Part shown: positions 7,269-14,357 of the stretch, piece by piece
Numbering within the stretch: the first letter of the stretch is position 1
How the letters are laid out: each line of letters begins with the position of its first letter
From: Bacteroidales bacterium M7
GTDB lineage: Bacteria > Bacteroidota > Bacteroidia > Bacteroidales > Muribaculaceae
Length of the DNA stretch: 64,000 nucleotides
Reading direction: 5' to 3'
NCBI GenBank assembly: GCA_001689515.1
Contig: LUJR01000009.1
Span: 62,001-126,000, forward strand
Position numbers and translations under genes: made by a program
The notes under the pieces: model-generated
Databases searched by the model: none
The model's input: the letters and a program-made list of their open reading frames with translations, nothing else
What the model was told of the DNA's origin: nothing

Positions 7269-9443
7269 TTAGATATCTACCGTTTCGCTGTCACGGTTGT
7301 ATTTTTTGACTGATTTGCCGCCGTTGAATCTATATAATACTGAGATCTGAAACGTGTTGTTGAAGCGGAAATTGTTGTCAGCCCAATATCGGATGCTGTA
7401 TGACGGGGATGTGATACCACCGTGTGCCCCACTGTCAGTGAGATGTACGGGGATCAACCACATGCCGAGGAGCTGAAGGCGATTGTTGAACAATAACTTG
7501 GAGACGGACAATGCGTATATATCCACACAATCCCGTATATCGGATTGAGGTGTTATGAATGCGTTTTGCTCCATGTATCCGCTCAGATAGAACTGAAGGC
7601 TGCCTTTCATGGTCTGATACAGCACATACCAGTCGTACTGCGGAAGGACTTTTGAAGTGACATCATTGCCATACTTGGCTCTCTCGCCGACCAGGGTGCC
7701 TGTGAGGGAAATCTGCCAATGGGGTCCGAACGATTTGGAGTAGGTCAGATTGACGCTCCATCGGTCTTTGATGCCGTTGACCGGCTGGCTCATAGTATAG
7801 TAGGTGGTGGCACCCGACGGAATCATCCCGTAGGCTGGCGAAAAATGGCTGAACACGCCATCGGATGTATGGGTGTACCGCCCTTCTATGGATATGCTTT
7901 TGAGGAATGTAGCGGTCAAGGATATGTCGTGTATAAGCGATGGCTTTAGCTCAGGATTGCCTGACGAGTACATCAATGAATCGGTAAACTGCCCGTAATC
8001 CTGCAGACCCGACAGTGCCGGATATCGGGTGGATGCAGAGTAGTTGAGACGCATAAACACATTGTCGGAGGGTATCCACATCGCCTGAAATCCGGCTTTG
8101 GGTGTGAAGTGCGTGTCGGATGCAGTGTTGTAGGAATTTCTGAACACCGAGAAACCGGCATTGAATCCGAGTGATAATTTATTGTTGACCTGGTAATCCG
8201 CACTGGCGTTGAATGTGTTGCGGAAATCGTTGCTTTCCGAGAGCCTGTTGCCTGTTTCCGCTCTGTCCTCTTTGAAATTTGAAAGGATGAAATCATCTGA
8301 CGCTGTGAATATCCATTTCTGATTGTTGCTCTGGCGTTTGGCTTCCAGACCTCCTGTAAAATACTGTGATGATACTTTGCGGTTGTCGGTAATATGATAG
8401 CCTGAAGATCTGTCGGTCGCATTACAGCGTTTGTATCCGATATTGGTATAGGTGAGGTTGGCGTTGAGTCTCCACCCCGCTCCTTTGCCTCTGTACCATA
8501 GTCCGGCAAGCATATCTAATCTGTCTCTGATGTCGCTGTTTTGTGACTCCGACACGATATCTGTGATATTCAGGTCGGTGAAGTCGCGTTTTATCCTGTA
8601 GTCATATCTGTCATGGTCAGAGGAAGGTGCGAGCGAGATTTTTGCAGATATGGAGTGGTGGCGGTTGATGTCGTAGTCGGCAGCCACTTCAGCAGAATAA
8701 CGGTTACTGCGCATATATTTGTAAGGCGATTTGTCTGATGTCTCCAATGTGGTCTCCTTGAGTCCGTTGAGAGGATATTCCTTATCGAAATAGTCGCTCA
8801 GTCCCTGTTGGCTAAACGTATAACCGGCGGTGACATCGATGTTGAATTTTTCTCTCGTATATGTGAATTGTCCCTCGTTGCGTGATTTTCTTAAGTTGTC
8901 GCCATCGCCGTTCCTGTCTCCGGGTACTATCACTGCTTCAGTCAGCACGATACCCTCATAGCCAGTGTAGAGCGGACGAGTGTGCAGGTCTATGACGGCA
9001 TCATAGCTCGCATAGATGCCTGTAGGCATATTGGTTATGGTGATTTTGTCAAATCGCTCAGGTCGGAGGCGTTTGATGTAGCCAGCCCCTTTCTCCACTC
9101 CATCCACTAAGATGAGGATATTCTTTGACCCCATGTATTGCAGGTCGGTAGTCAATGGATTGTAGAACATGCCGTTTACTCTCCCCAGCAATTCCCCGGC
9201 ATTACGAGTCCCCTCGCGCATGGCTTTGGTTACAGTGATGATATCCTCGTTGCCCTGACGTTTCAAAATCTTGGCGGTCACCACGATTTCGTCCAATCTC
9301 TTGGATGCCAGGGTATCAGGCTCGTTTGTGACACTCCGCGTGGAGTCAGCTATCTCGGCAGTCTCCACGCCTTGACCGTAAGCGGTATTCGCCACCGCTA
9401 TCACTGCGGCGATAATGATGCAATTCATTAAAAATCTTATCAT
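7269..9443 (-). CDS. TonB-receptor-like outer-membrane beta-barrel protein (1)
   Basis: 724 residues. A signal peptide (MIRFLMNCIIIAAVIAVANT) is followed by LDEIVVTAK, a plug-like domain with NILILVDGVEKG near residue 110, and about 550 residues of alternating amphipathic strands typical of a large barrel. No SusD partner and no carboxypeptidase-like domain are present. The start at 9443 is set by an ATGA overlap (9440-9443) with the radical SAM gene, so the two are made together. This pairing suggests the barrel moves the modified peptide across the outer membrane or responds to it (inference). Three further paralogues lie at 16571-23528. Confidence 0.85.
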   Translation of the reverse strand: MIRFLMNCIIIAAVIAVANTAYGQGVETAEIADSTRSVTNEPDTLASKRLDEIVVTAKILKRQGNEDIITVTKAMREGTRNAGELLGRVNGMFYNPLTTDLQYMGSKNILILVDGVEKGAGYIKRLRPERFDKITITNMPTGIYASYDAVIDLHTRPLYTGYEGIVLTEAVIVPGDRNGDGDNLRKSRNEGQFTYTREKFNIDVTAGYTFSQQGLSDYFDKEYPLNGLKETTLETSDKSPYKYMRSNRYSAEVAADYDINRHHSISAKISLAPSSDHDRYDYRIKRDFTDLNITDIVSESQNSDIRDRLDMLAGLWYRGKGAGWRLNANLTYTNIGYKRCNATDRSSGYHITDNRKVSSQYFTGGLEAKRQSNNQKWIFTASDDFILSNFKEDRAETGNRLSESNDFRNTFNASADYQVNNKLSLGFNAGFSVFRNSYNTASDTHFTPKAGFQAMWIPSDNVFMRLNYSASTRYPALSGLQDYGQFTDSLMYSSGNPELKPSLIHDISLTATFLKSISIEGRYTHTSDGVFSHFSPAYGMIPSGATTYYTMSQPVNGIKDRWSVNLTYSKSFGPHWQISLTGTLVGERAKYGNDVTSKVLPQYDWYVLYQTMKGSLQFYLSGYMEQNAFITPQSDIRDCVDIYALSVSKLLFNNRLQLLGMWLIPVHLTDSGAHGGITSPSYSIRYWADNNFRFNNTFQISVLYRFNGGKSVKKYNRDSETVDI

Positions 9444-10711
9444 ACAACCTCTGTCCTTTTCAGATTGGAACATCTGTTAATTATAAATCTCTTCATTTCA
9501 TCATCCTTATCAGCATACTGACAATGCCCTAAACCGTCGTCGTTTAGCATGACAGCCCTTTTGGCCACACATGGCCCCCAGCAGATAGGTACATATCTGC
9601 ATTTCCTGCATGGAAACGTATGGTTAAGGAAGGCAGGGGTATGCGCACTGATGTCGCCGCTCCATGTGACATCTCCGCCATCAATGCTCCCTTTTGCTGC
9701 CATGGGCGACTCATTGTCGCATTTTCCCACATTCCCGTTAGGGAATATGCAATTGAAATTTGTACAGTCGGCATAGCACAGATTGCATGTAGGCAACTGG
9801 CTTACGATGCCGATGTCATTGCTCAGCGTAATCAGACTCTCCACTTCGTCATCACATATGCGGTCCTGAGGTTCTTGCCATACCTTGTACAATAGGAATG
9901 TGATATTATGCCGGTTTTCGGGTTTGAGTCTCGCAGTCAGATTGTCGACTATGGATTGAGGTCTGAGATTGTCATGTGTGTAATTGAAGCGCAGAGTGCA
10001 TCTTGTAGTTTCTGTGATGATGTTTATGTTCTCCACAGTGGTGTCGTATGCTGATCCATGATTCAGGACTTTGATGGAGTCGTGCGTCTCTTTGTCGCCA
10101 TCGATGGTAATCTGGTAACTTGTGACTCCAGCCTCACGCAAAGCCTTGATGCGCTCCCGATTGAGTAATGTGCCGTTGGTGGTTATGTCACAGATAAAAG
10201 ATTTATCGTAATCTGATGTGAGTCTTTTGACATAGGAAGTTATGTCTATGATGGTATCATAACCAAGCAGAGGTTCGCCTCCAAACCATGAAATCCTGAC
10301 ATCGGTGATTTTGCTGTCCTTTATTTTTTGAGCCAGCATCCCTTTGACTTGCTCCACTGTCTCATCTGACATTGTCATATCCTTATGGTTCTGGACACAA
10401 TACCAGCATCGTAAATTGCACTGATATGTGGGCAAAATCATGACATGGAGGAGATTTTCAGAAAGCGTAGCTCTAAACTTTTTTTCTAATAGCGCATCTT
10501 CGTCGGTATCATCGTCAAGGACAAATCCTTTATCTATCATCCTGTCAAGAAACCACTGGAAATCGTCGGTATAGGATGCCGGGTTATGGATAATTTCGGC
10601 ATATATTTCCGCCCTTTCGTTTGGAATCTCGAAAAATGATTCCGATATTCCATTGAAGAAAATAGTCTTATCTCCGTTAGGAACGATGTAGTTGTAAGCA
10701 CTCGCTTTCAT
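9440..10711 (-). CDS. Radical SAM/SPASM peptide maturase (2)
   Basis: 423 residues. The CX3CX2C cluster is at C98, C102 and C105 (CNLRCWYC), followed by ISWFGGEP and a Cys-rich SPASM tail (CNLCYADC, then FPCRKCRYVPICWGPC). The N-terminal 80 residues (MKASAYNYIVPNGDKT) form the peptide-binding-type extension usual for these maturases. It is only distantly similar to the enzyme at 2871. The gene sits 9 bp behind the DUF3244-like gene and is ATGA-coupled to the barrel downstream. No precursor is encoded between them; the nearest candidate substrate is the double-glycine peptide at 13292, transcribed separately. Confidence 0.88.
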   Translation of the reverse strand: MKASAYNYIVPNGDKTIFFNGISESFFEIPNERAEIYAEIIHNPASYTDDFQWFLDRMIDKGFVLDDDTDEDALLEKKFRATLSENLLHVMILPTYQCNLRCWYCVQNHKDMTMSDETVEQVKGMLAQKIKDSKITDVRISWFGGEPLLGYDTIIDITSYVKRLTSDYDKSFICDITTNGTLLNRERIKALREAGVTSYQITIDGDKETHDSIKVLNHGSAYDTTVENINIITETTRCTLRFNYTHDNLRPQSIVDNLTARLKPENRHNITFLLYKVWQEPQDRICDDEVESLITLSNDIGIVSQLPTCNLCYADCTNFNCIFPNGNVGKCDNESPMAAKGSIDGGDVTWSGDISAHTPAFLNHTFPCRKCRYVPICWGPCVAKRAVMLNDDGLGHCQYADKDDEMKRFIINRCSNLKRTEVV

Positions 10712-10720
10712 ATGCCGCTC

Positions 10721-11101
10721 TTAAAATGATAGATATCCAATGAAGATGTGTCCGTCGTCAGTAATGCACGTGATGGTATGCTCTCCGTAGAGGACGGGAA
10801 TGTCGGCTGATGGCTCGTCCTGTGTGACTGTGCCTGACCAGACCGGAATTTCATTCTCGCTAATGGTGACATCGAGGTACTCCGTATTAATAGGCATTTC
10901 TATCTTAAGATAGCCTTGTGTGTATATGCAGACCAATGACCTTGAGGACGGCTTCATGGGTCTGTTGGATGTGGGATTCTGTGGCTTTAGTACAGACTGT
11001 TTGTCGGCTTTTGGGGTCGAATTGTTTTCACTGGCAGCTACTGCCAGAGGTGTGGCCATAGAAATGACGAGGGAGACCAGTATTGAACAGAATGGTTTCA
11101 T
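10721..11101 (-). CDS. Small secreted protein, DUF3244-like (copy 2)
   Basis: 126 residues with a signal peptide (MKPFCSILVSLVISMATPLA), a Pro/Ser/Lys-rich linker to about residue 55 and the conserved beta domain (TEYLDVTISENEIPVWSG, LYGEHTITCITDDG). The C-terminal half is near-identical to copies 1 and 3, while the linker is not, which points to recent duplication with relaxed constraint on the linker. It is first gene of the operon with maturase 2 and barrel 1 (9 bp gap), and its promoter carries the shared upstream motif. Function unknown. Confidence 0.75.
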   Translation of the reverse strand: MKPFCSILVSLVISMATPLAVAASENNSTPKADKQSVLKPQNPTSNRPMKPSSRSLVCIYTQGYLKIEMPINTEYLDVTISENEIPVWSGTVTQDEPSADIPVLYGEHTITCITDDGHIFIGYLSF

Positions 11102-11117
11102 GTGCCATGTTTTTGTG

Positions 11118-11189
11118 CAAAGTTATGGCACAAAGAGGCGACAAAACGAATTTTTGCTTGTTTTTCGTTTGGTTTTTCGGATCTGTAAT
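11118..11189 (-). promoter_or_regulatory. Promoter of the second maturase operon with upstream motif
   Basis: -7 box TAACTTTG at 11125-11118 with TTCG as possible -33 (11150-11147). The plus-strand motif TTTGG-N12-GTAAT is at 11168-11189, 43 bp from the -7 box. A shorter second copy, TTTGG-N7-GTAAT, lies at 11232-11248. Confidence 0.65.
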
Positions 11190-11298
11190 TAATTGCATGC
11201 CAGTAGATTATGAGCAGGTATGAAAAATATTTTTGGCTTTTTTGTAATGCGCTGTATATCAGTTGTTTATTGGTAATAAAATGATTGATAGGTGTTTA

Positions 11299-12966
11299 TC
11301 ATAGGAAAGCCTGATATTTCTGGGCTTTCGTGGCATCAAGCTGCTTTATTTTATCTTTGAGGCGACGCTTTCTTTCATAGACTGAATCGATCTTGCCAGC
11401 TTTTAGAAACAGTGCAATTGCCTGAGTTGAGAAACCCAACACGATGTAGAGGAACATGTTATGATCAATGTCTTTTATGGATGGCAGGTCTTTTTTCAGT
11501 TCTGATACTATATTGCCGTGATGTAAATCGGCAAATTTTCGCAGTTCTTCAATTTTCTTGATGTCTGAAGAAAAGCTGTCTACCATCATATTAAGCTTGC
11601 TCGCGATTTGCTTTTGGATTGAAGATCTGTTTGGGGAGCCATACATTTCTTGACACAACATATCGAATTCTTCGTATCTTACATCCAAGAGGCTGTCAAT
11701 GGTCTCTTTTGCAGATGTAAATGCAGTGTTGACCTGCCTGTACTCATCTTCCTTTCTTGATAAGATATCCCGTAGATTTTCTGCTATTATCGTAGCTGTG
11801 TCCAACTCTGACTGTTTCTTTTTCTTATAGCGGAGGATGTATACCAACGATATGGTTATGAGACAAATGAGAAGGCAGAGCATTGCCCAATTTATAATAT
11901 GAGACCGTTTAATATCCTCCTCTTTTGCGCGTTTTTGCGTATCGTAGTAATCAACGAACACACCTGTCAGTCCTTGATTGATGCGTGAATTAAAAGTAGA
12001 GTTTTCGTAATTCTCAAGATTCTCAAGAGCGGTCAGGGCTTGGGGTATTGAATCCAGTTCTTTGTACAACTCATAACGGAACCAGTCGCCCACACCATCC
12101 TCATTTATCTTGATTTTGTTCAGGATGTCTGTCGCTTTATGGACTGCGCCAGTACGTAGATACAGCAATCCGAGGTAGAGGGAATCTTCACGAGTAGATG
12201 TGTGGTTTTTGCACAGGGTTTCAAACGATGAGATTGCTATCCGGTAATTTTTTGCACCCAGTCCGTTCATGCCGGCAGCTCTTAATGCCTCGATCAGCAA
12301 AGGCTCGTCTCCATGCGTCACGGCAGAGTCCCGCGCCTCCAATGCATAGACAATCCCCGACTCGTATTCACCAGCATCACAATAAGCAATTGCAAGATAA
12401 AGGAGGCTGTAATCAATAAACGCCTGTTTGCCGTAGCTGGCGAATGCATCTGCTGCGATGTGGTAGTATGCCACTTCCTCTTTGCTGTTGAAAGTCTCTT
12501 TATATGCGTCTCCAAGACCGCGGGCTGTCATACCGATCCAAAAACAATCATTTATTTCCTTAGCATACTCGTAAGCCATAAACATATTGAGCATGCAGTT
12601 AGGGTAGTTTCTCTGATGATAGAGAATATTGCCTAAATAAAATCGTGCTTTCATTAGTAGAAACTCGTCACCTTCCTTATAATAGTATTCATTAGCAATA
12701 GATATCAATGAATCATTGGTCTCTATTATGTGGTTTTTCGTTTTTGCCTGGGTCAGCAGCAGCGCGTAGCGGGCTTGGAGTTCGGAGCCTTGGGGGAGGG
12801 GCGTGCCGTCGATGGCGCTAAGGATGGCAAGTGCGGAGTCAGGGTGCTCAGACATGAGGGAGTCGGCGCGGTCAAGGGCTGCCTCGGTGGCGGCGTGACG
12901 GCTGCACGATGTCGACACCGACAGGGCGGCGATTGCGATTATGAAGAGGATGGCAAGATTTCTCAT
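11299..12966 (-). CDS. Membrane-spanning TPR regulator with C-terminal HTH (copy 2)
   Basis: 555 residues with the same architecture as copy 1. An export signal ends STSC, and the first 50 residues (AATEAALDRADSLMSEHPDS) are nearly identical to copy 1. TPR-like helices run to about 345, a membrane helix lies near 353-375 (WAMLCLLICLITISLVYI), then a coiled coil and a divergent HTH (VLGFSTQAIALFLKAGKIDS). Identity is high at the N-terminus and lower in sensor and HTH, as expected if each copy answers a different signal or site. It lies between the precursor peptide and the DUF3244/maturase/barrel operon. No clear terminator separates it from the latter. Confidence 0.82.
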   Translation of the reverse strand: MRNLAILFIIAIAALSVSTSCSRHAATEAALDRADSLMSEHPDSALAILSAIDGTPLPQGSELQARYALLLTQAKTKNHIIETNDSLISIANEYYYKEGDEFLLMKARFYLGNILYHQRNYPNCMLNMFMAYEYAKEINDCFWIGMTARGLGDAYKETFNSKEEVAYYHIAADAFASYGKQAFIDYSLLYLAIAYCDAGEYESGIVYALEARDSAVTHGDEPLLIEALRAAGMNGLGAKNYRIAISSFETLCKNHTSTREDSLYLGLLYLRTGAVHKATDILNKIKINEDGVGDWFRYELYKELDSIPQALTALENLENYENSTFNSRINQGLTGVFVDYYDTQKRAKEEDIKRSHIINWAMLCLLICLITISLVYILRYKKKKQSELDTATIIAENLRDILSRKEDEYRQVNTAFTSAKETIDSLLDVRYEEFDMLCQEMYGSPNRSSIQKQIASKLNMMVDSFSSDIKKIEELRKFADLHHGNIVSELKKDLPSIKDIDHNMFLYIVLGFSTQAIALFLKAGKIDSVYERKRRLKDKIKQLDATKAQKYQAFL

Positions 12967-12997
12967 CTGGAGTGTGACTGGTCGGGACTGAGAAAGC

Positions 12998-13039
12998 GGA
13001 CATGCCGCGGCATGTCCCTACAACCGTGGAACAAAGTTA
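12998..13039 (-). promoter_or_regulatory. -7 box and 5'-leader palindromic repeat of TPR copy 2
   Basis: TAACTTTG at 13039-13032 is followed by the dispersed palindrome at 12998-13022 (ggacatgccgcggcatgtcc), 32 bases before the ATG. The arrangement matches TPR copies 1 and 4. The shared TTTGG motif is absent here. Confidence 0.55.
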
Positions 13040-13174
13040 GCACAAACTGTCTGCATATCCAATCAATACATGTAAAATTATTAAGCGATTTATTAAATCA
13101 ACTAACATTTTTATTTATAGTAAGGAAATTGATGGCGATTTATAAGATCGTGCTTCAAATTGTGTGTTTAAACA

Positions 13175-13215
13175 AAAAATCCTCCGACCATAATTTGGAT
13201 GAATCAAGTCGGAGG
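13175..13215 (-). terminator. Terminator of the precursor peptide gene
   Basis: Arms cctccgac (13181-13188) and gtcggagg (13208-13215) form a perfect 8-bp stem. On the minus strand it is followed by TTTTTT. It lies 77 bp after the precursor stop, so the peptide gene is probably a single-gene transcript. Confidence 0.75.
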
Positions 13216-13291
13216 AGAATTTTGTAAGAGCCGATTATATTCGGACTCCTTGATGTCGACCTTATTTTGGTGACGAATCAATGGTTCTTGG

Positions 13292-13489
13292 TCAGGAGAG
13301 GGGCTCTTTTTCCTTGGGGTTGCAAGCGCAACCGGGGACACAGTTGCCACTATAAATATGTATAGTGCATGAGGCTAAAGTATAGATGTCTCCAATGGCT
13401 TTATTCGCTCCGCCGCGTATCTCAAGAGCTTCCATCTCCTGAAGTAGTTCGGGTGTAGGGGAGATGTTTCTGATTTTAGTTTCTTCCAT
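13292..13489 (-). CDS. Double-glycine leader RiPP precursor peptide
   Basis: 65 residues. The leader MEETKIRNISPTPELLQEM is followed by EALEIRGG, a classic double-glycine cleavage site (G26-G27). The remaining 38 residues form the core, with four Cys (SCTIHIYSGNCVPGCACNP). The leader and GG site fit cutting and export by the C39-peptidase ABC transporter encoded 870 bp upstream. The core Cys could be substrates for a radical SAM maturase (thioether or similar) or form disulfides; the sequence cannot decide. It has its own promoter with the shared motif and its own terminator, consistent with high separate expression. This resembles GG-Bacteroidales natural-product precursors as a class. Confidence 0.8.
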   Translation of the reverse strand: MEETKIRNISPTPELLQEMEALEIRGGANKAIGDIYTLASCTIHIYSGNCVPGCACNPKEKEPLS

Positions 13490-13555
13490 GATTAAAGTTT
13501 ATAGTTATGGGATTTCGTTGGTTTTATGGGTTTGTATCTTTTCGTGTCGTTTTAG

Positions 13556-13627
13556 CAAAGTTATAGCATGAAAGCATATCACGACGAATTTTCACTTGTT
13601 TTTCGTTTGGCTTTTTGATGTTGTAAT
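13556..13627 (-). promoter_or_regulatory. Promoter of the precursor gene with upstream motif
   Basis: -7 box TAACTTTG at 13563-13556, with TTCG as possible -33. The plus-strand motif TTTGG-N12-GTAAT is at 13606-13627, 43 bp away, and a short copy TTTGG-N7-GTAAT at 13670-13686. The stretch AACGAAAAACAAG next to it is shared with the promoter at 11118. Confidence 0.7.
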
Positions 13628-13785
13628 CGTCTGCAATCCAATGAATTACGTATGACGATTAAAATATAATTTGGCTTTTGCGTAATATGTTGTATAATAG
13701 ATGATTATGCCCAACGGGCTGGGTAATAGATGGTTATAATTGAAATACTGGTTTTATGGGCATTAATTGCATTAAAGGGAGACGC

Positions 13786-14102
13786 CCCAATGCTGTTTTC
13801 ATAAGCTCGCGGTGTTAACCGCGAGGGGAGCAGTAGCCACATGCAAGCAAGCCTTTGGGCTTGTGCAGCTTGTGGAAAACGGATTGCAGGGAAACCCGGC
13901 GGCGTAGCTGCCGGGGCAACCGCACACATCAGCCCCGGCAGCTACGCCGCCGGGTTTCGAGGGCATCTCACCTACCACAAGCTGCGCAGACCTGACGGTC
14001 TGCTTGCATGTGGCTACTGCCCCCTTCGCGGCTCTGCCGCGAAATCCTTCCGGACTCAATCCCCACGTCCACATGATCCATTTTTAATTCAACAGCATTG
14101 GG
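13786..14102. repeat. Large nested inverted repeat (about 317 bp)
   Basis: Concentric perfect arms: 12 bp (13786-13797 with 14091-14102, cccaatgctgtt), 20 bp (13830-13849 with 14001-14020), 11 bp (13865-13875 with 13975-13985) and 27 bp (13891-13917 with 13932-13958) around a 14-base loop. It fills most of the 663-bp space between the mini HlyD gene and the precursor. No gene is credible there: long frames in it simply read through the palindrome. It looks like a MITE or a very large hairpin. Confidence 0.8.
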
Positions 14103-14130
14103 AGATGCCATGGCTTCTCCCAATGCTGTT
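14091..14130 (-). terminator. Hairpin after the barrel-exporter operon
   Basis: A perfect 15-bp stem, aacagcattgggaga (14091-14105) with tctcccaatgctgtt (14116-14130), lies 22 bp after the mini HlyD stop. The downstream side on the minus strand has only short T runs, so it may stop transcription weakly. Confidence 0.5.
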
Positions 14131-14152
14131 GATATCTTTTTCCCAACACATA

Positions 14153-14353
14153 TCATATTGCATCGAGGAGGTGGCGGAGGATGGATTCGCCGGCGGAGTA
14201 GGGATAGGGGAGGAGACAGACGGCGAGGAGGAGGGCGGCGGTGATTATGGCTATGATGGCGATGCCCCAGCGGACGAGTGCCGGGGGAATTTCGGAGATG
14301 AGGTGGCGGACTTTCTCGCTGCGCAGTTCTATTTTTTCATTGTCTGATGCCAT
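14153..14353 (-). CDS. Mini membrane anchor resembling the N-terminus of an HlyD-type adaptor
   Basis: 66 residues. A charged start (NEKIELRSEKVRHLI) leads into one membrane helix (VRWGIAIIAIITAALLLAVC) and ends 20 residues later. That opening is what HlyD-type membrane fusion proteins show beside Bacteroidales peptide exporters, but the periplasmic coiled-coil and barrel parts are absent. It starts 4 bp after the exporter gene and is clearly in the same operon. Either a stand-alone small subunit or a truncated adaptor; the big palindrome begins just after its stop, which would fit truncation by insertion. Function inferred only. Confidence 0.6.
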   Translation of the reverse strand: MASDNEKIELRSEKVRHLISEIPPALVRWGIAIIAIITAALLLAVCLLPYPYSAGESILRHLLDAI

Positions 14354-14357
14354 GGTG

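Noticed and set aside
13841..14347. 168-residue plus-strand open frame through the large palindrome
   Set aside because: It is the complement of the inverted repeat and of the mini HlyD gene, with no family resemblance and no promoter.
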